Shown here piece by piece: positions 37,018 to 49,351 of a DNA stretch of 64,000 nucleotides. Made by a program: the position numbers and the translations under genes. Under the pieces are notes generated by a model, which was not told the DNA's origin, made no database searches, and saw only the letters and a program-made list of their open reading frames with translations. Source of the DNA: Diadema setosum (Eukaryota > Echinodermata > Echinoidea > Diadematoida > Diadematidae); the NCBI GenBank assembly GCA_033980235.1, contig CM067067.1:17638239-17702238 (forward strand), given 5' to 3'. Within the stretch, counting starts at the first letter, position 1; each line of letters opens with the position of its first letter.

Positions 37018-37572
37018 CTGTATCAAGACCCAGTAAGAAATTTATTCAAAAAGTGATTTACTGTTCTTCTGTGTGTGGGTGTTTTGTTTGTTTGTTTGTT
37101 GTTGTTTTTTTACTGTCTTGTTAATCAGCAAACACTGCACAAGGTGTGTCTTCGTTATTTTTTGGTCCATGTACAATTACTGTTGATGTTTAAAAAACAA
37201 ACCAAAACAAAAATTGGTATCACACACAAAAAAATAAGGCATCATGCCTTTCATTGACCGTTCTTAAAATAGCCTTTGTAAGAAACAGGCCATTCTTCAT
37301 ATGACTGACAGGATGTGACTTAAATGACTAATCCTGATTTGAGCAAAGTAGTCCTGATTAGGGGAAACTGATAAGAAAACATCTCCAGACCATAACTCCA
37401 CATGTGAGATAAGATAGGCCCCTTTGATTTTAGTTTGTGTACACATGGACAGAAATACCTAACCTGGAGTGAAAGGTGATTCAAGTCATGAATACAATCA
37501 CGTTTTTGGTCATTGCGTGAACTTCCCACATTTTGAAGCACGCATGTGGCGTGCCGAGGTGCGAGAACCTAC
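37018..37572 (-). other. Talin intron
   Basis: AT-rich; nothing recognised. Confidence 0.85.
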
Positions 37573-37733
37573 CGAGCGTGGCGGCACCAAGCTTGACGAC
37601 GTCGGCCAGCTGCGTGATGGTGCCAACGGCGGACTGGGCGGCGATGGCCAGCTGCTCCTGGCTGTCTGCTGCACCTGATACCAGAGTCTTGGTGTCCTCC
37701 ACCAGAGCACGCGCCGTCTTGAGGATGTTCTCC
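37573..37733 (-). CDS. TLN: Talin exon: R11
   Basis: Begins with G completing an arginine codon after CCCTCCAG and ends with one base of glycine before GTAGGT. ENILKTARALVEDTKTLVSG, SQEQLAIAAQSAVGTITQLA and DVVKLGAATLG match human R11. In human talin this region includes a vinculin-binding helix (VBS50). Confidence 0.97.
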
Positions 37734-38118
37734 CTGGAGGGATGGAGGAGTGGGAGAAAAGAATATTTTGAGACACAACGGTACAAAACAACCAAAAACA
37801 GTCATAGATTAAACATTGTTGATGAATCACTTGTGTGAAACACACATACATATAACTTAAAATTTTAGATAGAGCTTGCTTGGGGATTCTTTCGTTTTTA
37901 AGTTAATAGCAATTTCACAAACATTCTCACAGGACCTTTGCTTTGCACATGTTTGAATCGTATGTGTAAATTGGCTTATAAATATGTGTAAATTGGCTTA
38001 TAAGATTAGTTGGGATATTGTTGGACATCCAAAGATGATCAACAGAGAAATTGCTTGACTTTTGGAAAGAAAGAAAAAAAATAAAATCAAGCATCACATA
38101 CGTTCCTTCTGGTCTTAC
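37734..38118 (-). other. Short talin intron
   Basis: Contains a two-copy 18-base direct repeat TGTGTAAATTGGCTTATA at about 37966-38002. Confidence 0.85.
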
Positions 38119-38288
38119 CTGTGGTCTGCGAAAGAGCCAATGTCCGGCTCGGCGGACAGCGTTCCGGCCGAAGCAAACATGATGGTGGTGTCCAGGTCAC
38201 CGATGATGCCGGAGACGGTGCTGGCCGCATCGATGCAGGCCTGGGTGCCGCGGGAGCCGGCCTGGAGGGCTGCCATCACGAAGTTGGC
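38119..38288 (-). CDS. TLN: Talin exon: R10-R11 boundary
   Basis: Starts in phase 0 after GCAATGCAG; ends AG|GTAAGA with two bases of arginine. ANFVMAALQAGSRGTQACID, AASTVSGIIGDLDTTIMFAS and AGTLSAEP match human HVLAALQAGNRGTQACIT onward. The end of the vinculin-binding helix known as VBS46 is encoded here. Confidence 0.97.
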
Positions 38289-38882
38289 CTGCATTGCGAG
38301 GAGGGAAACAATAAGGTCTTCTTCATCCAGGGTAGCCTCTCTAGTGTGTTCAGCACTGAGAGATGACTGTAACAGCTTGAATTTCTTTTCTGCTCCGAAT
38401 CCTTTGAAACTGTCCCGACTCCTATTACGATGTCTATGTGCGAGTTGCCCAAGATGTCTGGCTTCCACAGACATTTTCTTCGCAATTCACAATGTCGGAT
38501 CATCATCCCCTTTAAAGTAGTCATAAAAACTTCATCACAAATAATACTATTCCATGAGGGAGACCACACACAAGTCACATGGGAAATTTGCAGGTCACTG
38601 AAATTCACATCTCCTGCTTTCTGGGTGGAGGGTCATTTCAAGCTTGCAAGGTACAGTTGTACATTTTTTTTTCTTCAAAGAAAACAACACACTAAAGAAA
38701 ACAAATTCATTCTATTATGACTGCACTTTTTTTTTTAACTTCCTAAACTGGAATTTGTGAATGTCTGCATGTGAATTATCTATAAGTATGACCAAAGATT
38801 CTATACATGTAGCCTGAACATGTATGTACACATCATGTTCTTTGTCAATTTGGCAATGCCCGGGCACAACAAAAGTCTGCAC
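38289..38882 (-). other. Talin intron
   Basis: Nothing recognised. Confidence 0.85.
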
Positions 38883-39029
38883 CTTTTCACAGGTGTTCCT
38901 GGCGCTGTCCACAAGCTCTTTCTTGGCCATGTTGTCGGTGGGGTTGCTCTGAACCGTACCTCCATTCTTGATCAGGCCGATGCAGGCTTGTCCAAGATCC
39001 TGCACCGTCTTCTTGATGCGCTCAGCAAC
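38883..39029 (-). CDS. TLN: Talin exon: second part of R10
   Basis: 49 codons, phase 0 both ends, between CTATGGCAG and AAG|GTGCAG. VAERIKKTVQDLGQACIGLI and KKELVDSARNTCEK align with human IGSHIKHRVQELGHGCAALV and KKELIECARRVSEK. It begins at the residue aligned with human 1912, inside the R10 five-helix bundle. This is the splice partner of the microexon cluster upstream. Confidence 0.96.
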
Positions 39030-39204
39030 CTGCCATAGCAACAGGACACGAGGATGGGAAACAGACAGAAGGAAAGACAAACGGGCGAGAAGAATAAGAA
39101 AAAAATCAAACAAAAGTTGAATCGTTTACATCAGAAAGGATGACTATTAACTGCTGAGGAACACATGTGCAATATAAGTCAAAGACAATCCACGAAACAT
39201 GCAC

Positions 39205-39246
39205 CTCTGACGGCATCTTCAGGTTTTTGAACCGATTACTGATGAA
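39205..39246 (-). CDS. TLN: Candidate talin microexon, 42 nt (FISNRFKNLKMPSE)
   Basis: The acceptor follows a pyrimidine-rich tract (TCTGTCTGTCCGTGTGTTTTAG) and the donor is GAG|GTGCAT. The segment is 14 codons, phase 0 at both ends, with no stop, so it can be included or skipped without changing the talin frame. It would insert a basic peptide just before VAERIKK. There is no human counterpart at this position. Expression is unproved. Confidence 0.5.
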
Positions 39247-39498
39247 CTAAAACACACGGACAGACAGACACACAGGCACACTCGTCACAGTTTCTACGCA
39301 TCGCAATCACAGGGAAATTACATCCTCAGGTACATACGATATGAATTCATAACTACACCAATAGCACTGCTTTAGAAATCATGTACGTAAGCATCAGCAC
39401 ATCTGAACTCTGGTAACCAGGCAACCGTTCATCATGTCTTCTCCATCGGCAGACTCCCTCAGCTCATCTTCAATAAGCAAATAAAAACCAGTGGATAC

Positions 39499-39525
39499 CT
39501 GTAAAAACTTCTCAATGCTATGGTG
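39499..39525 (-). CDS. TLN: Candidate talin microexon, 27 nt (HHSIEKFLQ)
   Basis: A strong T-rich acceptor (TTTATTTATTTGTTTTTTAG) and donor CAG|GTATCC enclose nine codons in phase 0. The frame stays open past the donor for about 33 more codons as an acidic stretch (LIEDELRESADGED), so a longer form using a downstream donor is possible. No human counterpart. Confidence 0.45.
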
Positions 39526-41531
39526 CTAAAAAACAAATAAATAAAAAATTGAAAAAGTAGAATTTTACTCTTGTGCATCAAGAGTCTCCAAGGCGAGACA
39601 TGGCACATTAATCGAAGCAGAACTCAAAATGTCACGACCCCGCCAAATGGAAAAACGCTCCCCCATGGGCAAGACGTACATGTAGCAAATGCCCCCCAAG
39701 TTAATATCCATGGAGTACATAGAAATACTTGTGTACGCACAATATGTGCAATTTGGAAAGCTGACTGAGATATTCATTAATCCGTGGCAAAGAAATAGTC
39801 AAACCCCCACCAGGAGGTTACAAATCGCTAGTATCAAACTCCTGAAAAATAGTGTTCAGCAAATATTAATATTATACATATTATATGAATACTAGTATAC
39901 GAATATAGAGCTATACATAACTATGTATGTGTACAGATATTATTCAAAACATAATGTGAGGTTGTCTCTGTCCTTCTTTTCATATTTCATGTGCCCCCTC
40001 ACCCCCAAGAAAGAAAAGAAGTGAAGTACTTAAATGTTAACATTTCTTCTCTTTCATAAAGAATACAGGACAGATAACAATGTGTATGACCTGCCTAAAC
40101 ATTTAGGACTTGATGGTGTTGCAAAGTCTGAAATGGAATAGGGTAGATACTTAATGCCATTTACGTTGTATTAGGGCACAATTTAGTTGGGGTTTCAAAA
40201 CCTCTGACCCTCGCTTTTTAAAAAAAAATCAGCAACAGTGTCAGGCAAAGTCACAGCTTCACTATTGAAACGTGTCTGGATCTCAAATACCGGTAGACAC
40301 AAAGGACGATCTCGTACTCTGCCACAGAAGTCCAACGTTGCACGTGCAAATAGAACACACATGGATGAGCACTTCCACGCCACGCTTGACAAGCATGGAA
40401 ATCATATGCCCACGTAACATTTCATATTTTAAGTCAAAAGTAATACAATGGTACTTGAAAAAAGGCAAATCATGCATACCAATGCATTGGCCTCTGCCGC
40501 TACTCTAGCGTAAACCATAACAACTTCTGATGTTTCTGTCGTATGACTGCCAAAGCTGGAAACTTGTCCCCTACCTGCACTTTGTGATACTACAGTACGC
40601 GTAAACAAAAATATACAAGCATCACTATTTTCATGCTATATACACATTTGTCAGATTGATATCACTGGGCTCAATTCTGTATGGAGTAGAGGGCAACATT
40701 CCTTGTGTATATTTAAAATATACTTCCACTAACTACTACTAACTACTACAACAACTACTACTGCAACTACTACTACAATTATTACTACATACATATGCCT
40801 TCATCTAATTTCATTAAGTTATAATATTAGTAATTACAAAGACAAACACCTATTGGTCAAAAAAATTACAATGATGATTACAGCGATGACATATTTCAAG
40901 ACCTTTGCATGTTCTGCAATATATATGATAAATAAAAGGGAAGACGCTCGACTTTAATAACCATGCATCGGGAAGTTGCGCACATCAATCGGCAAGCAAT
41001 GTAATACACATCATACGCACACCATACATCCACAAAATTAATCCTAAGAAGCCATTTTGTACCTCGCGGACGGAAAATCTGCCACCTTCCTCACTCAGGT
41101 GTTGACATTAATAACATTGCATTAAAAAAAGACAAGCACTGTGCACGAAAAGCCAAAATGTTTCATTTCAACAATTACAATGTCATCTGTATTTTACTTC
41201 CCCTTATCCAGGCATGTAAAGGCTTCTACAAATAAGCAAACAAAAATACATCAGACTTTTCTTTGATGATGAGGACGAGGGGACAAATATAAAGATGTAT
41301 TTTCTTGCTGATCATACACAAGTGATGCTCTATTGTCAGTATCTACATATGTGTCATCTACTGTGCCATACACCGGCAAGGCTGCTGTACCCTACATAGA
41401 TGATCTATAGCCAGAAATTGTATAAAGTGTACTAATAAGAATATATAGCCTCTTCTTAACCCATTAGTAACTGAACCGCCCGAATCTGCCCATCAGATTA
41501 CTCCCTAAACTGCCCGAAATGGTCCGTCCGC

Positions 41532-41569
41532 TTTTTTTTTTTTTTTTTTTTTTTTTGGGGGGGGGGGGG
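41532..41569 (+). repeat. Poly-T/poly-G run
   Basis: 25 T followed directly by 13 G. Confidence 0.95.
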
Positions 41570-42069
41570 ATAGTTTTATGCTTTATTATTTTGTTTTCAG
41601 ATAGAGTATATAATCACATAATTTAAAGAGGTCAAAGGTCAACAAAAGTATGTCAAATATTATGTCTGTGACACACAAATCTCTTGGTAAAGTCTTAATA
41701 GGCTTTCAAATAAACATAACTTATAATGGACAAAATCAAACGTGCAGTGATCTATTTTGCATAATTTAGAAAATTGTTGAAATGAGAGTAACATTAATGC
41801 ACCTTCCAGGAAACAATAGGCCTTTGTGTACAAATTCTTCAGTTGCTAAAGGGTTTAGGGTATCTGCCACATTGTGGAATCTACATAGCAGCCTGCAAAA
41901 CAGCCTCACACATGATGTTTTACAAAAACTAGAGTTGCACACGTATATCAAACCTAGATCAATCAAGCCTACATCAACTACAACCATGTAACAAGTAAAA
42001 GCAGAGTACTAAATGTGATAAAACTCTCCACTGAGATGCAACTTTGCATTGCAATGGAACTTAATTTTC

Positions 42070-42630
42070 CTAGTGCATGTGCGTGTGCAACGTGTATGTA
42101 TGGTTCAATGCCTTTTCTTGTCTGAGCTAGCCTTTTTTTTTTATAACATCTTTAATATGTCATTTCAAAAAATAAAACAAGTAAAAGCATCAATGTCAGT
42201 CCTATTCTTAGTTCATGCCTGTGAGCATAAAAAATAATTCAACATGACTCATCATCAGAAAAGAGCCAGCATGTGCATGTGCAGGGTGCATGTGTGGTTG
42301 GATGTTTTCCCTTGAGTAATAAAGTTAGTTGTTTATTTTCTCATCTCACGTCTCACAAAATGAAACACGTATAAAGGCGTCACTACCAGTCCTATTTTTA
42401 TTCCATGCCTGTGAGCGCACAAAGTAATAGAACATGACTCCCAACTAGAAAAGGGGCCACGTGTGGGTGTGCAAGGTGCATATACGCTTGGATGTGTTTC
42501 CCTTGTTTGGAGGGGTTTTATCACATCTCACAAAATGAAACATTTTTAAGGCGTTTGTTGTTTGCAGGTCCTATTTTCATTCCATGCCTGTGAGCGTAGA
42601 AAAGTAATAGAAGCTGACACATCACTAAGA
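42070..42630. repeat. Satellite, period about 180-190 bases, three to four copies
   Basis: The anchor CATGCCTGTGAG recurs at 42214, 42404 and 42583 (spacings 190 and 179). Shared flanking motifs are CAGTCCTATT before it, AGTAATAGAACATGACTC after it, and CATGTGCAGGGTGCATGTG further on. A fourth, more diverged copy begins near 42070. Confidence 0.85.
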
Positions 42631-44549
42631 TAGTGGCTGCAGCGCTGAATGGCTGGCCCACGAATGACTCATTTCAGCTCCAAGTGTGTCTGGTAACTTC
42701 AAGTCAATGAATAGCAATATATAGATAAAAGAAGCGTTTTGGCCCTAGAGCTGTGATGACTCAAGACAATTATTTCTTCTTCCCCTTCTTTCCTGTCAAA
42801 GTAGATACGTTCGGTTACTTTCAGTCATGCACATCATTTCTTGTCATAAATGATTAAAAAGAAAAGATTGCTTGTACAACTGAAATAAATACTTGTTTTG
42901 ATGGAAGCTCTAAGGACCATAAGTAGTCTAAGCTCATCAGCAATATCAAACAACGAAATGTGTACGCCCATGCATTGAATTATACTACTGGCTTAATTTT
43001 CGATGTCCGTATTCAGGATGGTCACTACAAATCAGCACAATAAACGTCTTGCTTCTATAAAGTTGTCCTTATCAAGCGGTGACGACTGTACTAGTTAACA
43101 GTCAACCATCAAACAGCCAAATACTTGCAGTCATTTCTAGGAAATTTGGACTTCTCATGCACATGGTTGAGTAGTAGTGGTTTTGATTTCATGCGAGCAT
43201 TTTGTAGCTAACGACATCTCTTGTTCGACTCGTTTGATACATTAAATATCACAAAACAGCATGGAGCATGCTTTCTTCTCCTACATACATGTATCAACTG
43301 CACGGGGAGGGGTTGGGGGGAGGGGGAAGAACAGTAGGCATTGTACTTCTCATCAATGGCTCTCCTTCTTTTCTTAACGCAAGGAGTGAACAGAAATAAG
43401 ACAGTCATATTCTCAAGCACAGACTATTCATGGACGTCCTGTATGGACAAACAGCTCTGCACATATTGAGTTTACTCATTCCTGCCATGATATGAAATAA
43501 CATTCCTTTGTTGATCGACAAATACTGAAACCATACACAAACTTAAAACTGCATAAAGAACACCTTGAAACACTTGGCACAAACAGTCACCTGCAAACTG
43601 CTGTGACCTAAAGAAGTACTTTCAAATCAAATCTTTGCCAAAGACTCATTGAATTGACTAAATGTCTAATTCAGAGGAATGAGACTCTCCTTACATTTTC
43701 ATTGATGTGGTTAAAAACACTCGCGTAAATAAGTAAGTTACATTTTGCATAGATAATTTGCATACAACTGAGGCTGCTACACTATTGTAGATAATAACAC
43801 TTAAAAAATGCGTAGCTACAATAAATTTGCCCATTTGATGTCATTTGTTACTACTGCATGTCCAGTTTCATGACAGTGTGAGATACTCCTTCATGTAATT
43901 AAAACAATAACAAATAATGTGGGTATGATTATGATGCAGTTGTTGCAGTTTCATAAGTCTTGACAAATCAAAGGCACAGTGACCTGCCTGAAAGAAAATT
44001 GCTTAATGACAAAGTCTAGCACATAAAATTTGTGTACAGCTATCAATCAAATCCCACTTTTTTCTACATCATCAATGTGTGGCCCACTTAAAAATTGTTG
44101 AAAACAAACAAACAAACACTTCTCTTTTGAGAATATCTACAATGCATTTACAAATAACAGGGCTACAGAGCACACACTCTTCACAGTTCAAACACTCTGG
44201 CGTCTTGCGGGAGAAAAGAGGGCGCATAAAATCCCGACGATCATGAGCAACAACATCATGCCACACACGCCATGCTGGTTAGGAACACGTAATGACGTTT
44301 CTCGCCGGTCATCAATCATAATTGAATCACAACACAAAAGTGCCACAATCGTCAAGTAGTGAAAACACAGTCCTCCATTTCAGTACTTAAATTCATTCTC
44401 TAACTCTACTTCCATGTAGTCATAGAAACAATACACCTGAGTTAATATATACAGGTATGTGACAGAGAGAGAGAGAAAGAAAGGGAGGTAAAAATAGACA
44501 GATGGGGGAGAGAGACAGAAACAGAGAAAGATATAAAAAGATAGATTAA

Positions 44550-44598
44550 GATGAACAGATAGATTGATAGAGAGACAGACAGACAGATAGATGAATAT

Positions 44599-44633
<35 letters not shown>

Positions 44634-44820
44634 TACAGATTGACAGATAGATAGAAAATAGATTGATATATAAATTTACAGATAGAAGGATAGACAGACA
44701 GATAGATAGACAGACATATATAAAGATTGACATATAGATAGAGAGATAGATATACACTGTAGATAGATATACTCTGTTCATACTGAGAGATAAATAGATG
44801 GGTAGATAGACAGATAGATA
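44550..44820. repeat. (GATA)n block
   Basis: Imperfect GATA/GACA units for about 270 bases. Tyr/Ile/Leu-rich frames on the - strand are artefacts. Confidence 0.95.
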
Positions 44821-45460
44821 GAAAGAGTGGGGTGGGGAAGAAAATATTCAAAGTCAGAAGGCTAGGTCATGTGGGTTCAATGACCTTGTGAAGGTCTCAT
44901 GATCAGTTGCGCTTGTTGATTTCTTAGAACCATGTGGTCTACTTCATGACGAAAGGTTCCTCGCATGCATGTGGACGGGAGTTAGAGTTGTTAGTCCTAG
45001 CTTTATGTACAGTGGAGCGGGGTCTCTTTCTCTCGAGAACAAAATGGGGACATTCTCATAAAAAACGTTGACAGCTACGGCGATGTACCACGGGACGCCT
45101 TGATACAGACACACAGAGACATCCAACAGGACGGGGAAAATGAGGCTGATGAACAAACATGCGGACAAGTACTCACACAAACACAAACACACAAACACAT
45201 CCTTCCCTGCTTCTTTCTCATCTACGGCCATATGAATTCTTGTGGATGCTGTGCCTTGTACAATGTCTATATGCTACTTTATAGTCTAAGTTGACAATCT
45301 CCTAATAACTATTAAAACATAAACACAAGAAGCAAATTTTGAGCGACTTCAAGAAATCAATGTTTGAATCTACTTTGCGCAAAATCAAAAGAAAAATATT
45401 TTCTGTCATACAAAATTTTGTGGCCCAAATGTCCCTTCGTTTCTATGCCTATTGGTTTTG

Positions 45461-45584
45461 CAAGGAAAATTTTGTGCCCCTAATTCTACAGTCTGGCTGG
45501 ATGCAACTCCTGTCAGATACTGCAAGGAAAATTTTGTGCCCCTAATTCTACAGTCTGGCTGGATGCAACTCCTGTCAGATACAA
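45461..45584. repeat. 62-base tandem duplication
   Basis: CAAGGAAAATTTTGTGCCCC starts at 45461 and again at 45523. The two 62-base units are almost identical. Confidence 0.9.
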
Positions 45585-45799
45585 CATAAAACAAGTGATG
45601 TGTTGAACCCACATACAAGTAAATTTGTTCTCTTACAGGGTGTCATTCTGTTACAAAACACTGACTGTGTTATGTACAAACATTCTTCAGCTATTGCCTC
45701 CATTTATTAAAACTCATCTGTTTACACAACCTTAATTTTGCTGTTGTTGTTGTTGCTGTCGTTATCATAATATGTACATAATGCTGTATTTTGTTTTAT

Positions 45800-45900
45800 C
45801 GTTATATATATTATTTTTTCCCCGATTTGATGCGCTTAGAAACATCAGTATTAAGCGCTATATAAATGTTATTCATTATCATTATCATTATCATTTATGA
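45800..45900 (+). mobile_element. LINE/SINE 3' tail fragment
   Basis: GATGCGCTTAGAAACATCAG then AAGCGCTATATAAATGTTATT followed by (ATTATC)n. The GCGCTATATAAAT core matches the 3' end of the LINE at 26.6 kb. Confidence 0.65.
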
Positions 45901-46349
45901 CTGCCAGAGAAAGGACTGCTGGATATCACCGTAGTCTGGTTCTCTAGAGATGGCAAATTCATGCATAAATCATGTACTTGTTTGATTATCACAGGGCATA
46001 AATTGACTGAAATTATCGAATAGTACGATAGGAAATTGCAATACGGCATCTTGCTGAGCAATAAAGTAAATCAAAGGAAATAGCAGAGTCCCAACCCCTT
46101 CCCCATCCCACCTCATCCCACCCCATCCCTAGTCAATGCAATTCAAAATGACTCATGGTGCATCTCAATCACCATATAAGTCCAAAGAGGCCGAGTATGG
46201 ATTCAGGTAGCAGAGAAGTAATTACTGAAAGTAAAATGAGGGGTAAAAAAAAAAAACTTTGAAATTATCCCTTTTGTAGTCAGCTCTCAAAAGTTGCTCA
46301 GATCAGGGTGTTAAAAGAAGACACGGTGTGATGATGAATGATAATGGTA

Positions 46350-46490
46350 TGTTTAGGAGTCATGGCTAGTGCACAAGGCTGAACTCGGTCGACCCCAGCA
46401 GGTTGATGTCGCTGTTGATTCCCGCACAGAGCTACGCCGCCCTCAAAAGTTCCTCGGACAAGGTATTCAGTTCAATGAGGGTGTGGTGTG
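46350..46490 (+). mobile_element. tRNA-derived SINE head
   Basis: ATGGCTAGTGCACAAGG resembles an A box region and GTTGATTCCCGCACAGAGC resembles a degraded B box with the usual SINE continuation; the sequence after it looks like SINE body. It does not fold as a working tRNA. Confidence 0.5.
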
Positions 46491-47632
46491 ATTGTACTGT
46501 ACGTGATGATGGTGTTTAATCAGAGCTATGAACGCTCAAGCAAGTATTCTGCTGGACACTACAGATCTGTCAGTGGCAGCTGCGGCTCAGGTGGGCGGCA
46601 AAATCAAGAGCGCTGGCAGAAATAGCAGGCGCTCGCATCCATAAATATCACCATAGAAAAACAGGACGGTGTAAATGTATCTAGCCATCACCAGTCGTTA
46701 ATGTGATTTCAACACTGTCTGTCACCATGTTATTGCAACAACATTATATAATGCATAGTTATATCAGAAAAGTACAATCTTGATTATTGTATGACTGAGA
46801 TTACAAAGTACCTTTTGTATGTTTGGTTTAAGAAAAAATTTAATTTCATATTTACAATTCTTATCTCCTGGTGATGGCATGATGAAGGAAAAGAGATAAA
46901 AAACAAAAATATCAATGCAAAATGCAAATACTGTACAAAGGTTTCATCGACAAGAAGATTCTCCCAACATAGAAAATGTACAGAATTCCTCTCAGCTCGA
47001 AAATATCGCACATTAGACATTGCTGCAAAAGAAACCTCCTAGGACTAGACTAGTGCTGCGATTGTGATGCAGGACTGCAACTCAAGATGCAAAAAAAAAA
47101 AAAAAAAGAAAAGATTCCTAACATTGCCAACTTAAAATCGCATTTTTTTTGTCCAGTCAGTGTAAAGATACATGTATGGAATTTGGGAATTTGAATTTGC
47201 ATACATGTACAATGTTGTTGTTGTTGTTGTTGTCTGTTGTATTTGTTCTTTTCTTAAATACTAGAAACTATTTACTGAAAATTTTCCAGAAGTCATACAT
47301 GCTGTTCTTGTCAAGGTTTGATAGAGGGTGATGAGAAAATCTCAGTCCCAATCCTATCACTTTTCTCTCCCACAATTAAAAAAAGGAAATCTACGCTGGA
47401 ACTCTCTCTGCCTTTGTTACAAGGATATTTTTGCAAACGTGAGGTACATGTAATCTGCCAAAATATTGAGTGATGATAAAGAGGAATGGCATTTCTGTTC
47501 ACAACAGTACCAGCCTCATTAAAACAAGCCCATATATAGTCCCCTTCACAGCACCTCATGTGACTAACAACAGCAAGATGCTCTGTACATGTGAAGTGGG
47601 AAATGTAAAATATGAATCAATCAATCTTTCAC

Positions 47633-47756
<124 letters not shown>

Positions 47757-48172
47757 CAACACAAGTTATGAAAAAAAAAATCATTACAATGGTTGTACTT
47801 CAATATAGATCTACCATCTCTGGTGTCTGTGCGATTCTTATTGATTCCTGCTGGCCAAAAAGGCATAAAAAATGCAAATGCTAAAAAGGATGCAAACATC
47901 AACATGCTTGGTCTGTGTTAAATGGGTCTCACGCCACAAGTACAAATAGAAATGAAATGATGAACATTACTCGGCTCTGTAAGGGGAGGTAAGGGCTCTC
48001 TTTCTACTTTGGAGATGGATATTAAAGCAAATTGAAATATACATTATACAAATATACAAAAATATGGCAACTAAAATGCGGCAGCGGCTTTGGCGAAAAA
48101 ATTTAGTGAGGAAGAAGTCAGAATATGAACATAGGACCCACAAGTCGGTACTTTTCTGAGTTTTTCGTTTAC

Positions 48173-48193
48173 CTCTTGGTTGGCGAACATCAT
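48173..48193 (-). CDS. TLN: Candidate talin microexon, 21 nt (MMFANQE)
   Basis: Acceptor TTCTCCAACATCTTTGACAG and donor GAG|GTAAAC enclose seven codons in phase 0. It ends NQE, the same three residues that end the preceding constitutive exon at 49235, followed by a similar donor. It could be a duplicated exon end. Its first 15 bases also resemble the start of the exon at 31394 (13 of 15 identical), which may be chance. Confidence 0.45.
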
Positions 48194-48599
48194 CTGTCAA
48201 AGATGTTGGAGAACACACAAGAAAGACGACATTTTCAATACGACATTACAGTTCAGAAGATATTGGAATATCAGTAGATGTAAGGGGGTAGGGGGTTAAG
48301 AGAGAGAGGGAAGGGGCGGGGAGGAAGGAGAGATGAAGTTCAGAAATGTGACACACAAGTCTAGGGCACTATATATAGTGGGCATTTCAAACAATGTTCC
48401 CCCATTCCGATTCAGGTTCATTGTGTGAGCATTGGCTATGGTCTAGAGGCACATCGAGGATTAATGACACAGGAAAAAAATACAACACTCATGTCTTGCA
48501 GGCTCATTCCATAAGAAGATGGTGAATTTCTAGGTAATCACAGTGTTCATTCAGGATCTGTTTCATCTTTCTTCACTTTCTTTTTCTGTTTTTACTTAC

Positions 48600-48632
48600 G
48601 TCAAACGGAAGGGCACCTTGGGGGTCAAAATC
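48600..48632 (-). CDS. TLN: Candidate talin microexon, 33 nt (DFDPQGALPFD)
   Basis: The donor is a perfect GAC|GTAAGT; the acceptor is GAATTTCTAG. Eleven codons, phase 0 at both ends, GC-rich in an AT-rich intron. The acidic, proline-containing peptide looks like a loop, not a helix. This is the best scoring of the four by donor. Confidence 0.55.
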
Positions 48633-49234
48633 CTAGAAATTCACGGAACATGGACAAAGAGTTGTTATGAAAGGAGGAAAAACACACTTGATCCAGAGGT
48701 ACAGACTCGAGGTCAAGATCAGAATTTTGATAAGAACAAATAATGCACATCATTGGTCACTTGCAAACATAAAACAAAAATAAATCATCAAAGGCAATAA
48801 AATTCCTTGCAAAAAGAAAAAATAAAAGTGGGGCGGAAAACGATTAGTTGCCACAAAGTTAATTGTAACATATTCACAGACCGCTGAATATGAACAAAAC
48901 TCGAAAATTAAGAAATGTTTGCAACACAGGTGGAATTCCCAATATGCTTCAGCCAGTAATATCTGGACCACAGCACGGAATAGTCAACAGTTTAATAACA
49001 AAGTCAGATCTTTGACAAATCAAAGTGCAGAACAAAGCAGCTCAGAGTAATATTAGCAAGTCAATCACAAAAAAAAAACACAAAAAAAATACATGTCTCG
49101 AAAAAAGAGAGAGGAAAAAACTTCTTGAAGACAAGTTCTTGTTGGCAAGTTTGTTTGTTTGTTTTTCAAAGTCTGTCCTTGACCCAACTCTCTACATGTG
49201 ATGAATTAGTCATGAGATGACTCCAGCATCCTAC

Positions 49235-49351
49235 CTCCTGATTGGTCGATGCCTGAGCCCCACGAGCGTCCTGGGCCAGCTTGTTGTAGTGGTGCTGGAG
49301 CTGGTTGGCCAGCGTCCCAAGCTCTGCCACGTTGCTGTTAGCCTTGGTGAC
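49235..49351 (-). CDS. TLN: Talin exon: R10
   Basis: 39 codons, phase 0 both ends, between TGCACAG and GAG|GTAGGA. VTKANSNVAELGTLANQLQH then HYNKLAQDARGAQ aligns with human VTKSNTSPEELGPLANQLTS and its continuation. It ends NQE at the position of human NEE (about 1911), next to the microexon-bearing intron. Confidence 0.96.

Noticed and set aside
40483..40610. Open - strand frame ending VAAEANAL|GTATGC, possibly an alternative first exon of a short talin
   Set aside because: About 40 open codons are expected by chance, the peptide matches no talin segment, and no in-phase acceptor was found.
41461..41570. Possible coding frame near CCGCCCGAATCTGCCC
   Set aside because: Short inverted copies of the same motif followed by a T/G homopolymer; looks like a repeat end.
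43591..43607. 17-nt segment with good splice sites (CTTCTTTAG ... CAG|GTGACT) in the microexon intron
   Set aside because: Not a multiple of three; it would shift the talin frame. It could be a poison exon, but there is no support.
43880..43992. Open - strand frame after a strong acceptor (ATTTTCTTTCAG)
   Set aside because: No phase-0 donor; the peptide looks non-coding.
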